Below are positions 13,432-14,662 of a stretch of 14,662 nucleotides of DNA, piece by piece. The translations under genes and the position numbers were made by a program. The notes beneath the pieces were generated by a model, which ran no database searches, was not told where the DNA came from, and saw only the letters and a list, made by a program, of their open reading frames with translations. How positions within the stretch are numbered: position 1 is the stretch's first letter; every line of letters begins with the position of its first letter. This DNA is from Erysipelotrichaceae bacterium (GTDB lineage: Bacteria; Bacillota_I; Bacilli_A; Erysipelotrichales; Erysipelotrichaceae), in the NCBI GenBank assembly GCA_003446295.1, contig DMBB01000379.1:1-14662 (forward strand), in the 5' to 3' direction.

Positions 13432-14091
13432 ATGAGAAAACAGAAAAAAGATAATCTGCTGGATGCTTTGGAAGACATCGTATACGAGACTGATCAGGAA
13501 CTCGGATTGAGCGCCGCGGCAGAGGATGTTGTAAAAACATTTATGAATACTGCAGAAAAAGTGCTCTCTTCCGGCAGGAAAAGTCTTTCATATACATTTG
13601 CGGCATACAAAGACAAGAAGATCGGCCGCGGCACCTATTCCATCCGGACAAAAACCAATGCAGAAGTATACAACACACTGCTGGAACAGCCTGACTCTAA
13701 ATCATTTGTGCTTCATGTTTACTCGGAAGATGATGGTGAGATCGGTACGATCAGCAGACATGTGACAGGAAAGAAAAGCCTGTTTTCCTATGAAAAAGAA
13801 ACGACAGATTTCCTTGTGACGATGAACGGACATGTGCTTGGCTACATCATTCCGGTCAAAGAGAAAAAAGAAAGAAAACTGATCACGGATTTCAACAGCT
13901 GGGCTGTCATGGGCAGCCTGTCAAAAAATGACTATAAGATATTTGATACAGACAGCGGGAAGACATTGGCGGATGTTTTCGCCAGGAAGGTCAGGTCTGC
14001 ATCCTTTGCCATGAAATGCAGACGGGATGAAAATGAACCGCTTCTCGTCATGATGGCTGTGCTGATCGATTTCCTCAGCAGTAAAAAATAG
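13432..14091 (+). CDS. Hypothetical protein, possibly tubby-C/LURP-one-like fold
   Basis: 219 aa. The ATG at 13432 is preceded by GGGAG (13415-13419) at a rather long 12-nt spacing, and the gene has its own promoter. The first 50 residues are charged and helical (KDNLLDALEDIVYETDQEL). From about 52 to 219 the pattern is repeated strand pairs with a C-terminal hydrophobic helix: FAAYKDKKIGRGTYSIRT, FVLHVYSEDDGEIGTISRHV, DFLVTMNGHVLGYIIPV, WAVMGSLSKNDYKIFDTDSG, then LLVMMAVLIDFLSS. A 12-strand barrel closed around a central hydrophobic helix is the layout of LURP-one-related and tubby C-terminal-like proteins, which occur in Firmicutes. This is a fold guess, not a family match. No signal peptide. 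Confidence 0.72.
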   Translation: MRKQKKDNLLDALEDIVYETDQELGLSAAAEDVVKTFMNTAEKVLSSGRKSLSYTFAAYKDKKIGRGTYSIRTKTNAEVYNTLLEQPDSKSFVLHVYSEDDGEIGTISRHVTGKKSLFSYEKETTDFLVTMNGHVLGYIIPVKEKKERKLITDFNSWAVMGSLSKNDYKIFDTDSGKTLADVFARKVRSASFAMKCRRDENEPLLVMMAVLIDFLSSKK

Positions 14092-14159
14092 AACTGCAGT
14101 GAGATATGAATGAGCCTGCTGTCTGCGGCAGAAACAACCTGGAAAGAAAGGAACACATT

Positions 14160-14662
14160 ATGAGAGCTGACTACCATCTGCATACAGAATTCAGCGATGA
14201 TTCCAGAGAACGCATGGAGAACCAGATCAAACGTGCAATAGAACTGAAGCTGGATGAGATCTGCTTTACGGACCATGTCGACTACGGCATCAAGAAGGAC
14301 TGGAGCGAAGGAAATATACAGTGGAGAGGCGGGGACGGCGTGGGTACACCGCGTGATCAGATGGATCCCTGCGCGAATGTAAACTACCCTGAATACTTCT
14401 CCAAGATCGACCGTATGAGAGAAACTTTCAAAGGACAGATCACGATCAGGAAAGGTCTGGAATTCGGCATACAGACGATCACGGTAGATCCGTTTCAAAA
14501 ACTGTATGACACATACAGAAATGAACTGGACTTCGTGCTGCTCTCCATGCATCAGGTCAACAACCTGGAATTCTGGACACAGGACTTCCAGAGAGGAAAG
14601 ACACAGAAGGAATACAACGAAGAGTACTACCGTGAGATCTATGAAGTACAGAAGATCTTCAA
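14160..14662 (+). CDS. PHP-family phosphatase, histidinol-phosphatase-like (3' end outside window)
   Basis: The first 167 codons of a gene that runs off the window. ATG at 14160 has AAAGGAA at 14147-14153, about 7 nt upstream. The N-terminus shows the PHP metal-binding motif DYHLHTEFSDDS (residues 4-15, His6 and His8), then a helix and EICFTDHVDYG (metal-ligand Asp/His), and a later IRKGLEFGIQ strand with a Glu ligand and a DFVLLSMHQV strand with the next His. This is the HisJ/HisK-like group, which hydrolyses histidinol phosphate in histidine synthesis using a trinuclear metal site. No other his gene is in the window, so a related phosphoesterase role is also possible. No promoter could be identified in the 68-bp gap before it. 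Confidence 0.88.
   Translation, partial: MRADYHLHTEFSDDSRERMENQIKRAIELKLDEICFTDHVDYGIKKDWSEGNIQWRGGDGVGTPRDQMDPCANVNYPEYFSKIDRMRETFKGQITIRKGLEFGIQTITVDPFQKLYDTYRNELDFVLLSMHQVNNLEFWTQDFQRGKTQKEYNEEYYREIYEVQKIF

Noticed and set aside
14092..14159. Possible promoter or terminator in the gap before the PHP gene
   Set aside because: Only a 4-bp CTGC/GCAG stem and no -10/-35 pair could be found; nothing beyond the ribosome binding site is supported.
13932..14552. Open frame on the - strand (206 codons) crossing the gap before the PHP gene
   Set aside because: It overlaps two convincing + strand genes, including the PHP metal-binding motifs, and has no recognisable protein features.

Overview
The window looks like chromosomal DNA of a low-to-medium GC Gram-positive bacterium (Firmicutes/Bacillota). 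Supporting signs are strong GGAG-type ribosome binding sites, TATAAT/TAAAAT -10 boxes, Gram-positive lipoproteins, rho-independent terminators, and the families present: a Cof-type HAD phosphatase, an aldo/keto reductase with C-terminal ferredoxin motifs, and clostridial-style TIR-TM-TPR proteins. An Erysipelotrichaceae-like or clostridial gut anaerobe would fit, but this is inferred from style, not from a marker gene. All recognised genes are on the + strand. I see no rRNA, tRNA, CRISPR array, transposase, integrase or phage gene.

Layout. 1-2300: housekeeping-like end, with the 3' end of an aldo/keto reductase coupled to a cyclophilin-like lipoprotein, a terminator, a HAD phosphatase, and a small helical protein with its own promoter and terminator. 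2368-5840: a two-gene operon with two membrane proteins built on the same plan (membrane segments, two Rossmann/RCK-like halves, C-terminal RyR-type domain). The second carries a K+ channel pore (TVGYGD). 5842-5924: a dense control region with a perfect 17-bp dyad, an extended -10 promoter and a terminator hairpin superimposed on it. 5990-12008: a four-gene run with almost no spacing: a 902-aa secreted beta-rich protein, a membrane-anchored degenerate TIR protein, an apparently catalytic TIR-TM-TPR protein, and a lipoprotein. 12020-14091: small genes of unknown function (a four-helix membrane protein, two small soluble proteins, a possible tubby/LURP-like protein) behind two nearly identical promoter regions. 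14160-end: the start of a PHP-family histidinol-phosphatase-like gene.

How it may work together (inference). The two TIR proteins should have TIR domains inside the cell and, in the larger one, TPR repeats outside, by the positive-inside rule. The secreted protein and the lipoprotein, probably co-transcribed with them, are candidate extracellular partners. TIR enzymes cleave NAD+ to ADP-ribose-type products. The operon just upstream encodes a K+ channel and a companion membrane protein that both end in RyR-type domains next to Rossmann folds suited to binding a nucleotide. The neighbourhood therefore suggests a cell-surface sensing module whose NAD-derived signal might gate ion flux, possibly for defence or stress. 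The architecture is visible in the sequence; the functional link between the two operons is a hypothesis.
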